Source of the DNA: CBDAPU01 sp965198875
GTDB lineage: Bacteria; Pseudomonadota; Gammaproteobacteria; Eutrophobiales; Eutrophobiaceae
Length of the DNA stretch: 64,000 bases
Direction of reading: 5' to 3'
Assembly: GCA_965198875.1 (NCBI GenBank)
Contig: CBDAPU010000001.1
Span: 744,001-808,000 of the forward strand
In this document: one piece after another, positions 1-10,473 of the stretch
Layout of the letters: each line of letters starts with the position of its first letter
How positions within the stretch are numbered: position 1 is the first letter of the stretch
Program-made: the position numbers and the translations under genes
The notes under the pieces: generated by a model
The model's database searches: none
The model's input: only the letters and a program-made list of their open reading frames with translations
What the model was told of the DNA's origin: nothing

Positions 1-2042
1 TTAATCATACCGGCCGGTGAGATATGATCGGTGGTGATGCTATCGCCCAGTTTGGCTAACACCCTGGCGCCCTGGACGGGTTTAATCCCTTCGGCTTCAC
101 GGGTGATATGTTCAAAGTAGGGCGGGTTTTGTATATACGTGGAGTCTTCACGCCACGGGTATCGATTGCTCATGGGCGCCTCTATTCCCGCCCAGCGACT
201 GTCGCCGGCAAATACGCCTTCATAGGATTGACGGAACATGTTCGCATCAATGGCATTGGCGAGCAGCCCATTGATCTCAGCCTGAGAAGGCCAGATATCG
301 CGCAAATACACCGCCTCTCCAGCCTGATCAACGCCAAGGGGATCATGCTGGAGATCGATATCCATTGTCCCGGCAATGGCATAGGCGACAACCAGTGGCG
401 GGGAGCCCAGGAAGTTCATTTTCACCTCGGCATGAACCCGACCTTCAAAGTTTCGATTACCCGACAGGACGGATGCAACAACCACATCACCCTCTTTGAT
501 CCCCTGGCTTACCTCAGCGGGTAGTGGGCCGGAATTACCAATACAGGTGGTACAACCATAGCCAACGATATTAAACCCCAGCCCATTTAAGTGATCGGTC
601 AACCCGGCCTTGTTCAAATAGTCGCGCACGACCAAAGAGCCCGGGGCAAGGCTTGTTTTTACCCAGGGTTTAACGCACAACCCCCTCTCCCGCGCCTTTT
701 TCGCCACCAGACCGGCGCCCACCATGACGGACGGGTTAGAGGTATTCGTGCATGAGGTGATGGCCGCTATCACCACTGCGCCGTCTTTTAATTCGTAGGC
801 CCGGCCACCGGGTGATTTGGCGAGAGCAACGCCGCCGCCCTGTCGGTCTTTGATCATCTGCCGTAGATGTTGCCGAAAAGTGGTCTTGGCCGCCGTCAAC
901 GGGATGCGATCCTGGGGGCGTTTGGGGCCGGCAAGGCTGGGCGCCACCGTGCTCATGTCCAGCGCCAGCGTGTCGGAGTATTCCGCCTCCGGCGAGCCGG
1001 GATCTCGCCACATCCCCTGCGCTTTGGCGTAAGCCTCCACAAGCTGGATCTGCGCCTCACTGCGTCCTGACAGGCGCAGGTAACAGATCGTCTCCTCATC
1101 CATGGGGAAGAGCCCGCATGTGGCGCCGTATTCAGGGGCCATATTCGCTATGGTGGCGCGATCGGCCAAAGGCAGATTGTGCAAACCCTCGCCGTAGAAC
1201 TCAACAAATTTGCCGACCACACCCCGCTCCCTGAGCATTTCAACAACGGTTAATACCAGATCGGTTGCGCTCGCACCCTCCGGCAAGGCGCCGGTCAGCT
1301 TAAAACCGACCACCTGGGGTATGAGCATGGTGATGGGTTGTCCCAGCATGGCCGCCTCGGCCTCTATACCACCCACACCCCACCCGAGCACACCCAGGCC
1401 GTTTATCATGGTGGTATGGGAGTCGGTGCCCACCACCGTATCCGGATAAGCGATGGTGAGACCATCTATTGCTTTTGTGAACACGGCTCTGGCCAGGTAT
1501 TCCAGGTTCACCTGATGAACAATACCGGTATCCGGCGGCACCACCTTAAAGTTAGAGAAGGCCTGTTGACCCCAACGAAGAAAGGCATATCTTTCCCGGT
1601 TGCGCTTAAACTCAATGGCGGCATTTCTCTCAAGCGCATCAGCCGTGCCGAATACATCCACCATCACCGAGTGATCAATCACCAGCTCGGCGGGCGAGAG
1701 GGGGTTGATTTTATCCGCATCGCCCCCCAGGTCCTGCATGGCGTCACGCATCGCCGCCAGATCAACCACAGCAGGGACGCCGGTAAAGTCCTGCATTAAC
1801 ACCCGCGCCGGTGTAAAAGCGATCTCCGTATGGGGTTTTGCCTTCGGCTCCCATCTCGCCAGGGCGGTAATATCATCCTGGGTGATGTTGATCCCATCTT
1901 CATGACGCAACAGGTTCTCCAAGAGGATTTTCAGGGAATAAGGCAGGCGGCTGATGTTGTTTTCCCCTTCAAGGGCCTGCAAGGAATAAATCACATATTC
2001 CTTGCCATCCACCGCCAGTATCGTCTTTATATTATCAGTCAT
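1..2042 (-). CDS. acnA: Aconitate hydratase AcnA (3' end outside the window)
   Basis: This is the N-terminal 680 residues of an AcnA/IRP-type aconitase, which interconverts citrate and isocitrate in the TCA cycle in the cytoplasm. The frame is open from an ATG at 2042 to the window edge, so about a quarter of a normal ~890-residue protein is missing. All three [4Fe-4S] cysteines are visible: Cys431 in SCTNTSNP, and Cys497 and Cys500 in [10 protein letters not shown]. The [21 protein letters not shown] stretch and [11 protein letters not shown] are typical of the family. It lies downstream of mnmA on the same strand with a ~130 bp gap, so it may have its own promoter. No frameshift was seen. 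Confidence 0.96.
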   Translation of the reverse strand, partial: MTDNIKTILAVDGKEYVIYSLQALEGENNISRLPYSLKILLENLLRHEDGINITQDDITALARWEPKAKPHTEIAFTPARVLMQDFTGVPAVVDLAAMRDAMQDLGGDADKINPLSPAELVIDHSVMVDVFGTADALERNAAIEFKRNRERYAFLRWGQQAFSNFKVVPPDTGIVHQVNLEYLARAVFTKAIDGLTIAYPDTVVGTDSHTTMINGLGVLGWGVGGIEAEAAMLGQPITMLIPQVVGFKLTGALPEGASATDLVLTVVEMLRERGVVGKFVEFYGEGLHNLPLADRATIANMAPEYGATCGLFPMDEETICYLRLSGRSEAQIQLVEAYAKAQGMWRDPGSPEAEYSDTLALDMSTVAPSLAGPKRPQDRIPLTAAKTTFRQHLRQMIKDRQGGGVALAKSPGGRAYELKDGAVVIAAITSCTNTSNPSVMVGAGLVAKKARERGLCVKPWVKTSLAPGSLVVRDYLNKAGLTDHLNGLGFNIVGYGCTTCIGNSGPLPAEVSQGIKEGDVVVASVLSGNRNFEGRVHAEVKMNFLGSPPLVVAYAIAGTMDIDLQHDPLGVDQAGEAVYLRDIWPSQAEINGLLANAIDANMFRQSYEGVFAGDSRWAGIEAPMSNRYPWREDSTYIQNPPYFEHITREAEGIKPVQGARVLAKLGDSITTDHISPAGMI

Positions 2043-2172
2043 CTATCACTCCATAACGGTATTGCGATCAATAAAAGCCGGGCATTATCCCGCCGCTCTT
2101 CGGCAGTCGATTAAATAAACGGATCCTTATCAGGATTGAATAAACCGTAGTGGGTAGCCTATCGGCATTTAA

Positions 2173-3261
2173 TTAACCTGCCTTGCATATCGCCTCAATG
2201 ACGCCACCACCGAGGCAGAGGTCACCATCATAAAATACGGCGTATTGACCCGGCGTCATCGCTCTTTGCGCCTTTGTAAATCGCACACGGATCGTATCAT
2301 TATCGATGCAATCGATGATACAGTCTTGATCAAGCTGGCGATAACGGGTTTTTGCAGAGCAGCGATAAGGAAACATCGGCATATCCGTGATCCAGTTGAC
2401 ATGGGTCGCCGTCAGGGAGTTGTTCAACAAGGATGGATGATCAAGACCTTGCGCCACGGTCAAGGTGTTTGTATCCATGTCTTTATGAACCACATACCAG
2501 GGTTCCTGGCTGTAGCCTTTTACCCCGCCAATGCCCAGCCCCTGTCTTTGACCCAGGGTATAGAGATGCACACCCCCATGCTCGCCGATGATCTCGCCGC
2601 TACTCGTGATAACAGGGCCTCTTTGCGTGGGTATATATTGACTGAGAAAATCCCGAAACGGCCTCTCGCCGATAAAGCAGAGCCCGGTGCTGTCTTTTTT
2701 ATCGTGGTTAATCAACCCCGCTTTTTTTGCCAGGGCGCGCACCTCAGGTTTTTTAAGCTCGCCTAACGGGAAAAGACTCCTCCCAAGCTGGGCCTGCGTC
2801 AGTCGGCAGAGAAAATAACTCTGATCCTTATTCCGATCACGGCTTTTATGAAGATAGTGCTTCCCGTTCTCTCTAGTGTTGATGGCATAATGCCCTGTGG
2901 CTATTTTATCTGCATTGAGAGCGATGGCATGTTCAAGAAAGGCACGGAATTTAATTTCCTGATTACACAACACATCCGGGTTCGGTGTTCTGCCTTCGCT
3001 GTATTCCTTTAGAGATAACTCAAATACGTTGCGCCAGTATTCCTCTGACAGATCAACCGTGTTTAGGTATATGCCCAGTGTTTCACAGACGGACAGGGCG
3101 TCTTCAACATCCGCTTCCCATAGGCACCGCCCCTTATCATCATGCTCATCCCAGTTTTTCATAAACAGGGCCTCTACATCGTAGCCCTGCTCTAATAAAA
3201 GCAAGGCGGCGATAGAGGAGTCCACACCACCTGATATGCCGACGATGATCTTCTCTGTCAT
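2173..3261 (-). CDS. mnmA: tRNA-specific 2-thiouridylase MnmA
   Basis: The 362-residue protein is full length for MnmA, which thiolates U34 of Lys, Glu and Gln tRNAs in the cytoplasm using ATP and a sulfur relay. The N-terminal PP-loop SGGVDSS (residues 10-16) binds ATP. The two catalytic cysteines are Cys99 (NPDVLCNQE) and Cys195 (STGLCFIGE). The start ATG overlaps the stop of nudJ by 4 bases, so the two are probably co-transcribed, an arrangement also known in enterobacteria. Nothing unusual was seen. Confidence 0.97.
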   Translation of the reverse strand: MTEKIIVGISGGVDSSIAALLLLEQGYDVEALFMKNWDEHDDKGRCLWEADVEDALSVCETLGIYLNTVDLSEEYWRNVFELSLKEYSEGRTPNPDVLCNQEIKFRAFLEHAIALNADKIATGHYAINTRENGKHYLHKSRDRNKDQSYFLCRLTQAQLGRSLFPLGELKKPEVRALAKKAGLINHDKKDSTGLCFIGERPFRDFLSQYIPTQRGPVITSSGEIIGEHGGVHLYTLGQRQGLGIGGVKGYSQEPWYVVHKDMDTNTLTVAQGLDHPSLLNNSLTATHVNWITDMPMFPYRCSAKTRYRQLDQDCIIDCIDNDTIRVRFTKAQRAMTPGQYAVFYDGDLCLGGGVIEAICKAG

Positions 3262-3707
3262 TGCGTTATGTTCAAATCATGCAGCAGGGTCAATGGGTAC
3301 TGCTCGCCCTTGAGGTAATCATCGATACTTTTTAGTACCAGCTCGGTACGCAATGCACTATGTGCAATCTCATTTCGTGACAGCCATTTACTGGCCACAA
3401 TGCCCTCATCGAGTTGCTGATCGGCATTAAACGATGAGCAGGCGCCTGCAAAACAAAAGCGCAGATAGGTGATAGCAGGATGTTTGCCCTTGAATAAATA
3501 GACCCCGGTGAGGGCCTCAGGCGTGAATTGCCGGGCGGTCTCTTCCATCACTTCCCGTTTGATGGCTTCAATCATGGACTCGCCCTCCTCCAGGCGCCCC
3601 GCCGGCTGGTTATACAGCAGGTTATTGTTGATATTTTCCTGAACGAGCAGGAACTTTCCCTCTTCCTCGATGATTGCCGCTACCGTGACATGGGGCTTCC
3701 ATTGCAT
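3258..3707 (-). CDS. nudJ: Nudix hydrolase NudJ (phosphatase family)
   Basis: This 149-residue protein is a Nudix-fold hydrolase. In E. coli the nudJ product acts on nucleoside di/triphosphates and on the thiamin precursor HMP-PP. The Nudix box lies at about residues 38-60, beginning GRLEEGE and continuing REVMEE, which supplies the metal-binding glutamates. The usual Gly and hydrophobic residue after the box are Ala and Arg here (EETAR), a mild deviation. The assignment to NudJ rather than a generic Nudix protein rests on its length and on its 4-base overlap with mnmA, a conserved pairing. The exact substrate is inferred. Confidence 0.88.
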   Translation of the reverse strand: MQWKPHVTVAAIIEEEGKFLLVQENINNNLLYNQPAGRLEEGESMIEAIKREVMEETARQFTPEALTGVYLFKGKHPAITYLRFCFAGACSSFNADQQLDEGIVASKWLSRNEIAHSALRTELVLKSIDDYLKGEQYPLTLLHDLNITQ

Positions 3708-3734
3708 GGGGGTCTCCTGTGGAGAGTACTGCGC

Positions 3735-6700
3735 TCAGGGGCCTATGCCTGTGTGATGGGCGCTGATCCGATCATCTGCCCTGCGGGCGTTGATTTTCTC
3801 TATTTTGGGTGCATCCCAACTGCCGGTGATGGTGTATTGATAACGGAGCAGGCCGTCAATATTATTATTCATCGATTTGAACATGTTGCTGGTTAAATAC
3901 AACACCGCCCCTACCCCGATCCCCACCGGCCCCAGCAGCGCACTGGCGACGGGCAGATTATCGGCGAGCTGCGGCGTGACGGTGATGATTTGATCGTAAT
4001 CCCGAGCGGCCAATCCCACTCTGCCACTGACCGAGACGTTTGCCCCAGGGCCGGTGAGATGCAGGTTATTGGTATAGGCATTGCCATTGGTCATATTAAA
4101 ACTCCCCCGAATGTGATCAAACGCCAGACCTTTGCCTAATAGATCCGTAAAATCCAGCGATAATCTTCTCGGAAGTGTTTGCAGACTCAGCAGCCCGAAT
4201 AACCGGCTGATGGAAGGGTTCACTTCCAGGATCCGGCCCTTCTTGATATGGATGTCGAGACTGCCGTTCAGCCTGTCTAATGAGGCATCCCAGGGAGCGC
4301 CATCCCAGCGGGCGTCCAGGGTAATGTTTGTTTCCCCATCTCTCATCGAGGCGACTTCATGGCCAAATGTCTCCAGCATCATATCGAGTGTCTCGGCATG
4401 TAGCGTCATAGTGAGATGGGAGCTGTCCATATCATTCGCCCTGTTCCATATACCCGTGCCCTTGATGTTCAACCCCGGCTTTGAAAACTGGAGCCTATCG
4501 ATGCTGAGACCTGTTTTGGTGGGCCTGGCGAGGAGTTGCATATCGCCGAGTTTTTTACCATCGTAGATAAGCTCCGCTACACGGACATGGATGTTTGGCA
4601 GTAATGTGGGATCGGCCTTGCCGGCAGAACCAGCATGATGATGTTGTCCGCCCAGAACCAGTTTTTTGAGGTCCAGCTCTACCGTACCGTTGCGAGATGC
4701 GCCCCTGGCGATGCGGATCTCGCCGGATAAGTCCTCCCCCGTTACCTCGATTTGCCAGTTTTCAGGGTTTCGATTGGCAATGAAATGCGCCCCCCGAAAT
4801 GACTGCTCAAAAATGCTGAGCCGATCCGTCTTTATATCCATGTGCATAGGGGTATCGCTGAAAAGGCCGCCTTGCTTTTTCTTCCCTTGCGTGAATGCAG
4901 CGATGGTCTTTAGCCACTGGCCGAGGGGAAGTTTGTCCGTTTCGCCGGATATCATCACGCCTTCACCGCTATGCCCGCTCTGCTGCGCTAAGGGATCACC
5001 CATGAAAACCTCCAGGGCCCCGGGCTGTTGTTTGTTGTTTTTATCCACATAGATATTGGCCTTTACGAGTGAGCCGTAACTCAGCCGTGTCGGGGTATTA
5101 GCAAATAATGTTTTGCTGAGCTGTAAGTGTTTCCTGCCGTCAGCGGGCTTTCGCATGGGCTCCGGCAGCTCGATAGCCATGCCATAGAGATCAGATGACA
5201 GCTCAAGGCGCTGGGTTAGACCTTCTCCCTGGCTATTAAAGACAATCTTTGCCCGCCAGTCCGTCGAGCCTGATATGTGCTCAGCCAGCCTGGTGGAGAA
5301 ATGCCCAAGCGCCGGATAACGTTTTGCAATTTGATGCGAAATAAAGCGATCCGATGAATGTCCTGTGATCTGGAATGTGGGCGGGTTCTCCCCGTCATCT
5401 TTGGCCCCGGAAATACTGAGCGCCACCTGCTCCCCATCAAGCCATGAGGACAGGCCCTCAGCATGCGCTGATGTTCGCGTGAAATGCACTTCACCATGAA
5501 TGCTATCCAGGATCAGTTTATTGCGTTTGGAGTCCAGCCTCGCCTCGCGCAGATCAAGTGTGCCGCTGATCGCCGGTTTTAATCCGGGGGCCTTAATGGG
5601 GAGCTCCATGTTCAAGTCCAGCCCCATATCGCCCGAGACCAGGGTTTGATTGATATGGTTCAGTATGTTGTCTTTCGATAACGGGCTTTGTGAAATAAAC
5701 CGGCTTAAATCAGTCACGCCACCTTTGATCTTTCCATCCAGTGAGATGATCTTTGGCCTTTTAGTCAGATCCGGGATAACGGCGGCGCCCCTCGTTATTC
5801 TCGCCCCATAGATCTGCCCCTGCTGAAAACGGGCGAGCATTTTCTCATTATCAAACAACACCTCCGCCTCAATGTCCTCTACGGGGGGCCATTTTTGGGA
5901 ATACGCCAAAATGGCATGGGATACATTTATCAACCCCTTGAATTGACCTTCATTATTCCTGAATGGGAAATCATCAGCATATCCCCTGATAACGCCGATT
6001 GCCGTGGTGACCTCTCCCGCCTGCAATGATCTCTCCATCCAGTTTTTAATTCTAAAGCCCGGTGTGTCGGGCAGATAATCCGAAAGGTTCTCAAGTCTGT
6101 CGGACTTCACCTTGGCGATAAGACTGAGATGAGGTAGTGCATGGCTTTCGTCTTTTTCCAGCCCCCCTTTGATCTCAAAAGAGAAATCCTGTGTCTGCAT
6201 CAACAGTTGCCCGATCTGTAATCGCCAGCCCTCAGGGCTGAGTGACCAATATATATCTCCATTGATAGCGGAGAGCGATAAGGGTTTCTCAGGCACGGAC
6301 GGCAGGTTAAAACTACCCGGCGCACCGGCAAGGCCAAGGGCGCCTGCCCTTGTGGCGCCACGCAAGCGCCCCGACAGGGTGTTGATGACGGGCCGGTCTT
6401 CTGTAAGATCAACCTTGAGATCCCTGAAAGTAACGTCATAGATAAACCGTTTATCCTTCTTTGCCCCGGGATCATATAAGATGAGTCCCTGCTCTAATTC
6501 CCCATCGATAGCGCCTGTCAGCATAGCGCCTCTAACACCCTCCGGGATGATGTCGAGATGGGAGATAAGCGCCGTGAGATCGGCCAATCTCAGGTGATCA
6601 AAATAGAAGGCATATCGATAGCGCCCGCTGTCGTCTTTTTTCAGTGCCGCCAGTTCAAAACTCCCCTCCCGCCAGTAGCCGTTTTCAGTCAATACCGTGT

Positions 6701-7658
6701 CCGGCTTTAACGAGAGGTGCCAGTGATTGTCTTCCAATCGCATGCCTTTGAACTGAAAGGATAATTCTTCTACATGCAGCCCCTGATTGCCGGATGTGAC
6801 GGTAAAGTCCTTGTATTTGACCGCACCTTCTATGAGAGCGGGTTTTGAAGCCGCCCAGCTACTCCATATTTCCAGATCCGCACTGCCGCCGGCCACCCTG
6901 ATTTCAGCGGGCCTGTAGTGTCTGTACCAGTTATCTGCGACCACATCAGAGGCCGACAGGTAGAGCTCGCCAGACCAGTTCGAAGACGTCAGATCACCGC
7001 TTGCATCAAAGGCAAAACGTATTTTGTCCCCATATTGCTGCGGTAACCTCGCCGAGCCATCAACCTGCAAGCGCCTGTCATGGGTACGCAACGTCAAGGC
7101 AACCTCTGCGAGCGGGATAGTTTCTTGTTGATGTTTAACATCGAGCCATTCGATGCGCGCATCTTCTATTTCGATGTTGTCCTGCTTAAACAGCCATTCA
7201 GCCAGTTCATTTTTATCATGGGCGTCTTTATCGGTGTCGGTGATATTGACGCCGGCAATATAAATAGCGCCGTTCGCCAGCCGTGTAACGGCAACCTCAA
7301 AGCCTGAAATCACCAGCTCTCTGGGGATAATCTGTCGTTCCAGCAAGGTCTTAACTGGATCAATGTCGATTTGAGAGCGAGCAAAATGGATGATCTTTCG
7401 CGTTCCGTTTTTGTTGAGTAGCGTGATACCGGCAAGATGCAGATGCGGGACCCAGCCACGCCAATCGGCCTGAATTGAATCGATGAGGACAGGGGATCCC
7501 ATATAGCGGCTGACCCCGGCCTCTACCTGATCCTTATATGCACCGATGTCGGGCAGGAGCAGGCGTATCATCGTCACGGTGATAGCGGCTATGAGCACGA
7601 CAACACCGACAACATAAACACTGAGGTGATAAAGCCCTTTGAGAATTCGATGATACAT
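3735..7658 (-). CDS. yhdP: YhdP-family AsmA-like envelope protein
   Basis: This very long (1307-residue) protein belongs to the YhdP/TamB/AsmA group, inner-membrane-anchored periplasmic bridges implicated in phospholipid movement to the outer membrane. One N-terminal transmembrane helix (about residues 8-32, VYVVGVVVLIAAITVTMIRLL) is followed by DUF3971-type repeats. A C-terminal AsmA-like region contains GRVGLAARDYDQIITVTPQL. The open frame extends further upstream into rng, but the ATG at 7658 is chosen because an AAGGTG ribosome site sits about 7 bases before it and the protein then begins with the membrane anchor. It lies 10 bases after rng, the conserved rng-yhdP order. The presence of MlaA- and MlaC-like genes nearby is consistent with lipid trafficking. 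Confidence 0.93.
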   Translation of the reverse strand: MYHRILKGLYHLSVYVVGVVVLIAAITVTMIRLLLPDIGAYKDQVEAGVSRYMGSPVLIDSIQADWRGWVPHLHLAGITLLNKNGTRKIIHFARSQIDIDPVKTLLERQIIPRELVISGFEVAVTRLANGAIYIAGVNITDTDKDAHDKNELAEWLFKQDNIEIEDARIEWLDVKHQQETIPLAEVALTLRTHDRRLQVDGSARLPQQYGDKIRFAFDASGDLTSSNWSGELYLSASDVVADNWYRHYRPAEIRVAGGSADLEIWSSWAASKPALIEGAVKYKDFTVTSGNQGLHVEELSFQFKGMRLEDNHWHLSLKPDTVLTENGYWREGSFELAALKKDDSGRYRYAFYFDHLRLADLTALISHLDIIPEGVRGAMLTGAIDGELEQGLILYDPGAKKDKRFIYDVTFRDLKVDLTEDRPVINTLSGRLRGATRAGALGLAGAPGSFNLPSVPEKPLSLSAINGDIYWSLSPEGWRLQIGQLLMQTQDFSFEIKGGLEKDESHALPHLSLIAKVKSDRLENLSDYLPDTPGFRIKNWMERSLQAGEVTTAIGVIRGYADDFPFRNNEGQFKGLINVSHAILAYSQKWPPVEDIEAEVLFDNEKMLARFQQGQIYGARITRGAAVIPDLTKRPKIISLDGKIKGGVTDLSRFISQSPLSKDNILNHINQTLVSGDMGLDLNMELPIKAPGLKPAISGTLDLREARLDSKRNKLILDSIHGEVHFTRTSAHAEGLSSWLDGEQVALSISGAKDDGENPPTFQITGHSSDRFISHQIAKRYPALGHFSTRLAEHISGSTDWRAKIVFNSQGEGLTQRLELSSDLYGMAIELPEPMRKPADGRKHLQLSKTLFANTPTRLSYGSLVKANIYVDKNNKQQPGALEVFMGDPLAQQSGHSGEGVMISGETDKLPLGQWLKTIAAFTQGKKKQGGLFSDTPMHMDIKTDRLSIFEQSFRGAHFIANRNPENWQIEVTGEDLSGEIRIARGASRNGTVELDLKKLVLGGQHHHAGSAGKADPTLLPNIHVRVAELIYDGKKLGDMQLLARPTKTGLSIDRLQFSKPGLNIKGTGIWNRANDMDSSHLTMTLHAETLDMMLETFGHEVASMRDGETNITLDARWDGAPWDASLDRLNGSLDIHIKKGRILEVNPSISRLFGLLSLQTLPRRLSLDFTDLLGKGLAFDHIRGSFNMTNGNAYTNNLHLTGPGANVSVSGRVGLAARDYDQIITVTPQLADNLPVASALLGPVGIGVGAVLYLTSNMFKSMNNNIDGLLRYQYTITGSWDAPKIEKINARRADDRISAHHTGIGP

Positions 7659-7668
7659 TCGCCGCACC

Positions 7669-9216
7669 TTACAATAAGATAATATCGTATTGTTCCTGTG
7701 TGTAATGGGGCTCAACCTGAAAGCTGACGGGCCGGCCGATGAACCCTTCCAACTCAACCACGCTGCTCGCCTCCTCGTCCATCAGCCTGTCCACCACCTT
7801 TTGTGCGGCGACCACGAGTAGTTTCTGTGCATCGAATTGCCGCACTTCACGCAAAACCTCTCTGAAGATCTCATAACAAACCGTCTGCGGGGTTTTCACG
7901 GAGCCTCTGGCATGACAGGTTGGACACGGCTCACAGAGAAGATCTTCAAGGCTCTTTCGGGTTCTTTTTCTCGTCAGTTGCACCAGCCCGAGTGATGTTA
8001 GTTCACTCATGATAACCCTTGCATGATCTTTGTCGATATGTTTCTCCAAAGAGCGTAAAACCTGACGGGCATGTTCCGGCTCCCGCATATCGATAAAATC
8101 GATAATAATCATACCGCCCAAGTTTCTTAGCCGTAATTGACGGGCGATGACCTGGGCGGCCTCAAGGTTCGTTTTATAAATCGTCTCTTTAGGGTCTCTA
8201 TGGCCGACGAAGGCGCCGGTGTTCACGTCAATGGTGGTCATCGCCTCGGTTTGATCGATGATCAGATCCCCGCCTGATTTCAGCTTAACCCGTCTGTTTA
8301 AGGACTTTTGTAGCTCATCCTCAACTGCATACAGATCCAGTATGGGACGCTCTCCAGGGTAGTGTTCGATCCTTGCCGACAACGCCGGCATGCACTGTTC
8401 GCTAAACGCCAGCACATCGCTATAGGTGGCCTTTGAGTCGATACGGATCTTCTCGATCCCATCATGCACCAGATCCCGAAGGGTACGCATGACTAATGGT
8501 AGATCTTCATAGATGGGCCCGGGCGCAGGCGTGCTCTTCTCTTTGGCCGATATGGACTCCCACAACCTGTGCAGAAAATCCATGTCTTTATGTATCTCTT
8601 CCGCCGCCACACCCTCGGCCGCCGTCCTGACGATAAAGCCGCCTTTGGGCCATATCGGCGCTTGTTGGTTTGCTTTGGCTCTCATAACCTGCCCGTCATT
8701 GCCAGCGGTACATTGCCCCATCTGCCCCTGATACTGTGTGATGACCTGGCGCAGGCGCTCTCGTTCCTGCTCATCTTCTATACGCCGGGATATGCGGATC
8801 CCCGGGCGATAAGGGAGAAAAACAAGATAACGGGAGGGAATGGCGATTCGGGTGGTCAGGCGCGCACCTTTGCTACCAAGCGGGTCTTTCATAACCTGAA
8901 CCACTATCTTCTGCCTGTCAGTGAGCAGGGTCTCAATGGCGCTCTCGCCCGGAGCCCTCTGCTCTGGCCCTATCTCTGAGCCTTCCCGCATTTCAACCAG
9001 ATCCGAGATGTGCAGAAAACCACTGCGTTCAAGGCCGATATTGATGAACGCCGCCTGCATCCCGGGCAGTATTCTTACGACCTGCCCTTTTATGATATTG
9101 CCGACCAGGCCCCGCTTGCGGGTACGCTCAATGTAGATGTCCTGCAACAGGCCGTTTTCCACCACAGCAACCCGAGTTTCATGGGGAGTGACATTAATGA
9201 GGATCTCTTCACTCAT
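7669..9216 (-). CDS. rng: Ribonuclease G
   Basis: The 515-residue protein is RNase G, a cytoplasmic endoribonuclease that matures the 5' end of 16S rRNA and takes part in mRNA decay. An S1-type RNA-binding domain lies near the N-terminus (GLVGNIIKGQVVRILPGMQAAF). The catalytic DNase-I-like region carries TTIDVNTGAFVG and IIIDFIDM, and the zinc-link is CEPCPTC. It is slightly longer than the 489-residue E. coli enzyme and lacks the long C-terminal scaffold of RNase E. maf, which often precedes rng, is not present here. Confidence 0.96.
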   Translation of the reverse strand: MSEEILINVTPHETRVAVVENGLLQDIYIERTRKRGLVGNIIKGQVVRILPGMQAAFINIGLERSGFLHISDLVEMREGSEIGPEQRAPGESAIETLLTDRQKIVVQVMKDPLGSKGARLTTRIAIPSRYLVFLPYRPGIRISRRIEDEQERERLRQVITQYQGQMGQCTAGNDGQVMRAKANQQAPIWPKGGFIVRTAAEGVAAEEIHKDMDFLHRLWESISAKEKSTPAPGPIYEDLPLVMRTLRDLVHDGIEKIRIDSKATYSDVLAFSEQCMPALSARIEHYPGERPILDLYAVEDELQKSLNRRVKLKSGGDLIIDQTEAMTTIDVNTGAFVGHRDPKETIYKTNLEAAQVIARQLRLRNLGGMIIIDFIDMREPEHARQVLRSLEKHIDKDHARVIMSELTSLGLVQLTRKRTRKSLEDLLCEPCPTCHARGSVKTPQTVCYEIFREVLREVRQFDAQKLLVVAAQKVVDRLMDEEASSVVELEGFIGRPVSFQVEPHYTQEQYDIILL

Positions 9217-9625
9217 CCAGTTCCCGGGCCTATTGATAAACAGGATGCAAGCATAGCATATTTATAAAAACCCCATGGAAATGAAATGGTTAAGGCCCAT
9301 AGCCGATAACGTCTACCACTGATGACCCTGCCGCTCTGCGTGTTTTGATTTCTCTTAAAGAGCACGGCACAGGGGTGTTTTCACTGCCGATAGCGGTGTC
9401 GCCTTCATGGGGCATTGAGATCAAAACCGCGAAGGCCGCCGGGCATGTAGCGGTATGTTAAAACGAGGGTGATGCGCCCGTACCAAGCGACCCCTTCAAG
9501 TTATTATGGCAAGATGCGGTGGGCAATCGCGATGGGGAGCATCATCATGGCGGACAGCATAAGGGCTATGCCATAGACCTTCGCCACCCAACAGGTACGA
9601 ATGACGGATAAGGTAGTTGACGTGC
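9217..9625 (-). other. Gene-poor interval with possible trkH N-terminal remnant
   Basis: No intact gene is seen in these 409 bases. On the minus strand one frame around 9597-9515 reads VAKVYGIALMLSAMMMLPIA, which resembles the first membrane helix of the potassium transporter subunit TrkH. About 78 codons further on, another frame reads REIKTRRAAGSSVV, near where TrkH has a charged ELRTRDGFL-like segment. Order and spacing fit a decayed trkH start, but the similarity is weak and stops interrupt it. It could equally be chance. Confidence 0.2.
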
Positions 9626-10396
9626 CTATTCGATCACGAGTGTTGAATCATCATCAATGCCTGATTCAAATATATCGTCATAATCCTCGGTGGGCGGGCT
9701 GCCATCGTGAATGAGATATTGACGTCTTTGCAGATAGGCCTCGCGGGTGAAGGCGTAGGGATCAAGAGAAGCCTCATCGACAAATGCTGTCGCCTCCAAC
9801 AGATTCGCCCGGCTGTTAATGAGATTTAACGCGGTCACCGGCAACAACACCAGGCCGGAAATGTAGGTCAGCGGGTTGGTAAAATAACGGCTGGCCAGAT
9901 CAGGCGTATTACGGGCGGTATTAGGGCCGAAAAAGGGCAGATTGAGATAAGCGCCCTGATCAGCGCCCCAGGCGTGTAACGTCTGGCCAAAATCCTCTTC
10001 ATGGGAGGTGAGCCCCATTAGTGTCGCCACATCCAGCAAACCGCCGAGACCAAATGAGGAATTGACGACAAACCGGGTCACATCACTGAATCCCTGGCCG
10101 AGCTTCCATTGCAGGAATGCGTGTAAAATCACATTCAGATATTCAAGGTTATTGAAAAAGTTCGTCACACCCGTCCTCACCGGTTGTGGGGTGATATTCG
10201 CATAGGTTTGTGATACCGGTTTAAAGAAATGCCTGTCCAGCGCATCATTAAACGCATACAGGGATCGATTCGTATCTTCATAAGGGTCCGGGTTGTATGC
10301 ACCGTTTACGGTGGTGCTCGCACAGCCGCTAGACAGACCAGCAACAAGCAGTATCGCCAGCAAAGGCGCCAATCGTTTTAGTAACCCTGTGTTCAT
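9626..10396 (-). CDS. MlaA (VacJ)-family outer-membrane lipoprotein
   Basis: This 256-residue protein belongs to the MlaA/VacJ family, outer-membrane lipoproteins that pull mislocalised phospholipids from the outer leaflet. A lipoprotein signal (GLLKRLAPLLAILLVAGLSSGC) ends in the lipobox LSSGC. The mature part has the family signature DPYEDTNRSLYAFNDALDRHFFKPVS and FGQTLHAWG. The start at 10396 is preferred over an upstream ATG because AGAGGGGG lies 6-7 bases before it and the signal peptide then begins at once. It is 77 bases downstream of the HpnM/MlaC-like gene, so the two probably work together in hopanoid or phospholipid trafficking. Confidence 0.93.
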   Translation of the reverse strand: MNTGLLKRLAPLLAILLVAGLSSGCASTTVNGAYNPDPYEDTNRSLYAFNDALDRHFFKPVSQTYANITPQPVRTGVTNFFNNLEYLNVILHAFLQWKLGQGFSDVTRFVVNSSFGLGGLLDVATLMGLTSHEEDFGQTLHAWGADQGAYLNLPFFGPNTARNTPDLASRYFTNPLTYISGLVLLPVTALNLINSRANLLEATAFVDEASLDPYAFTREAYLQRRQYLIHDGSPPTEDYDDIFESGIDDDSTLVIE

Positions 10397-10473
10397 GATC
10401 AGCCCCCTCTCATCATTCCTCAAAGGTTGTTTTAATGACATGTTCATGCTTTTTTTATCGTGACGGCACCGCG

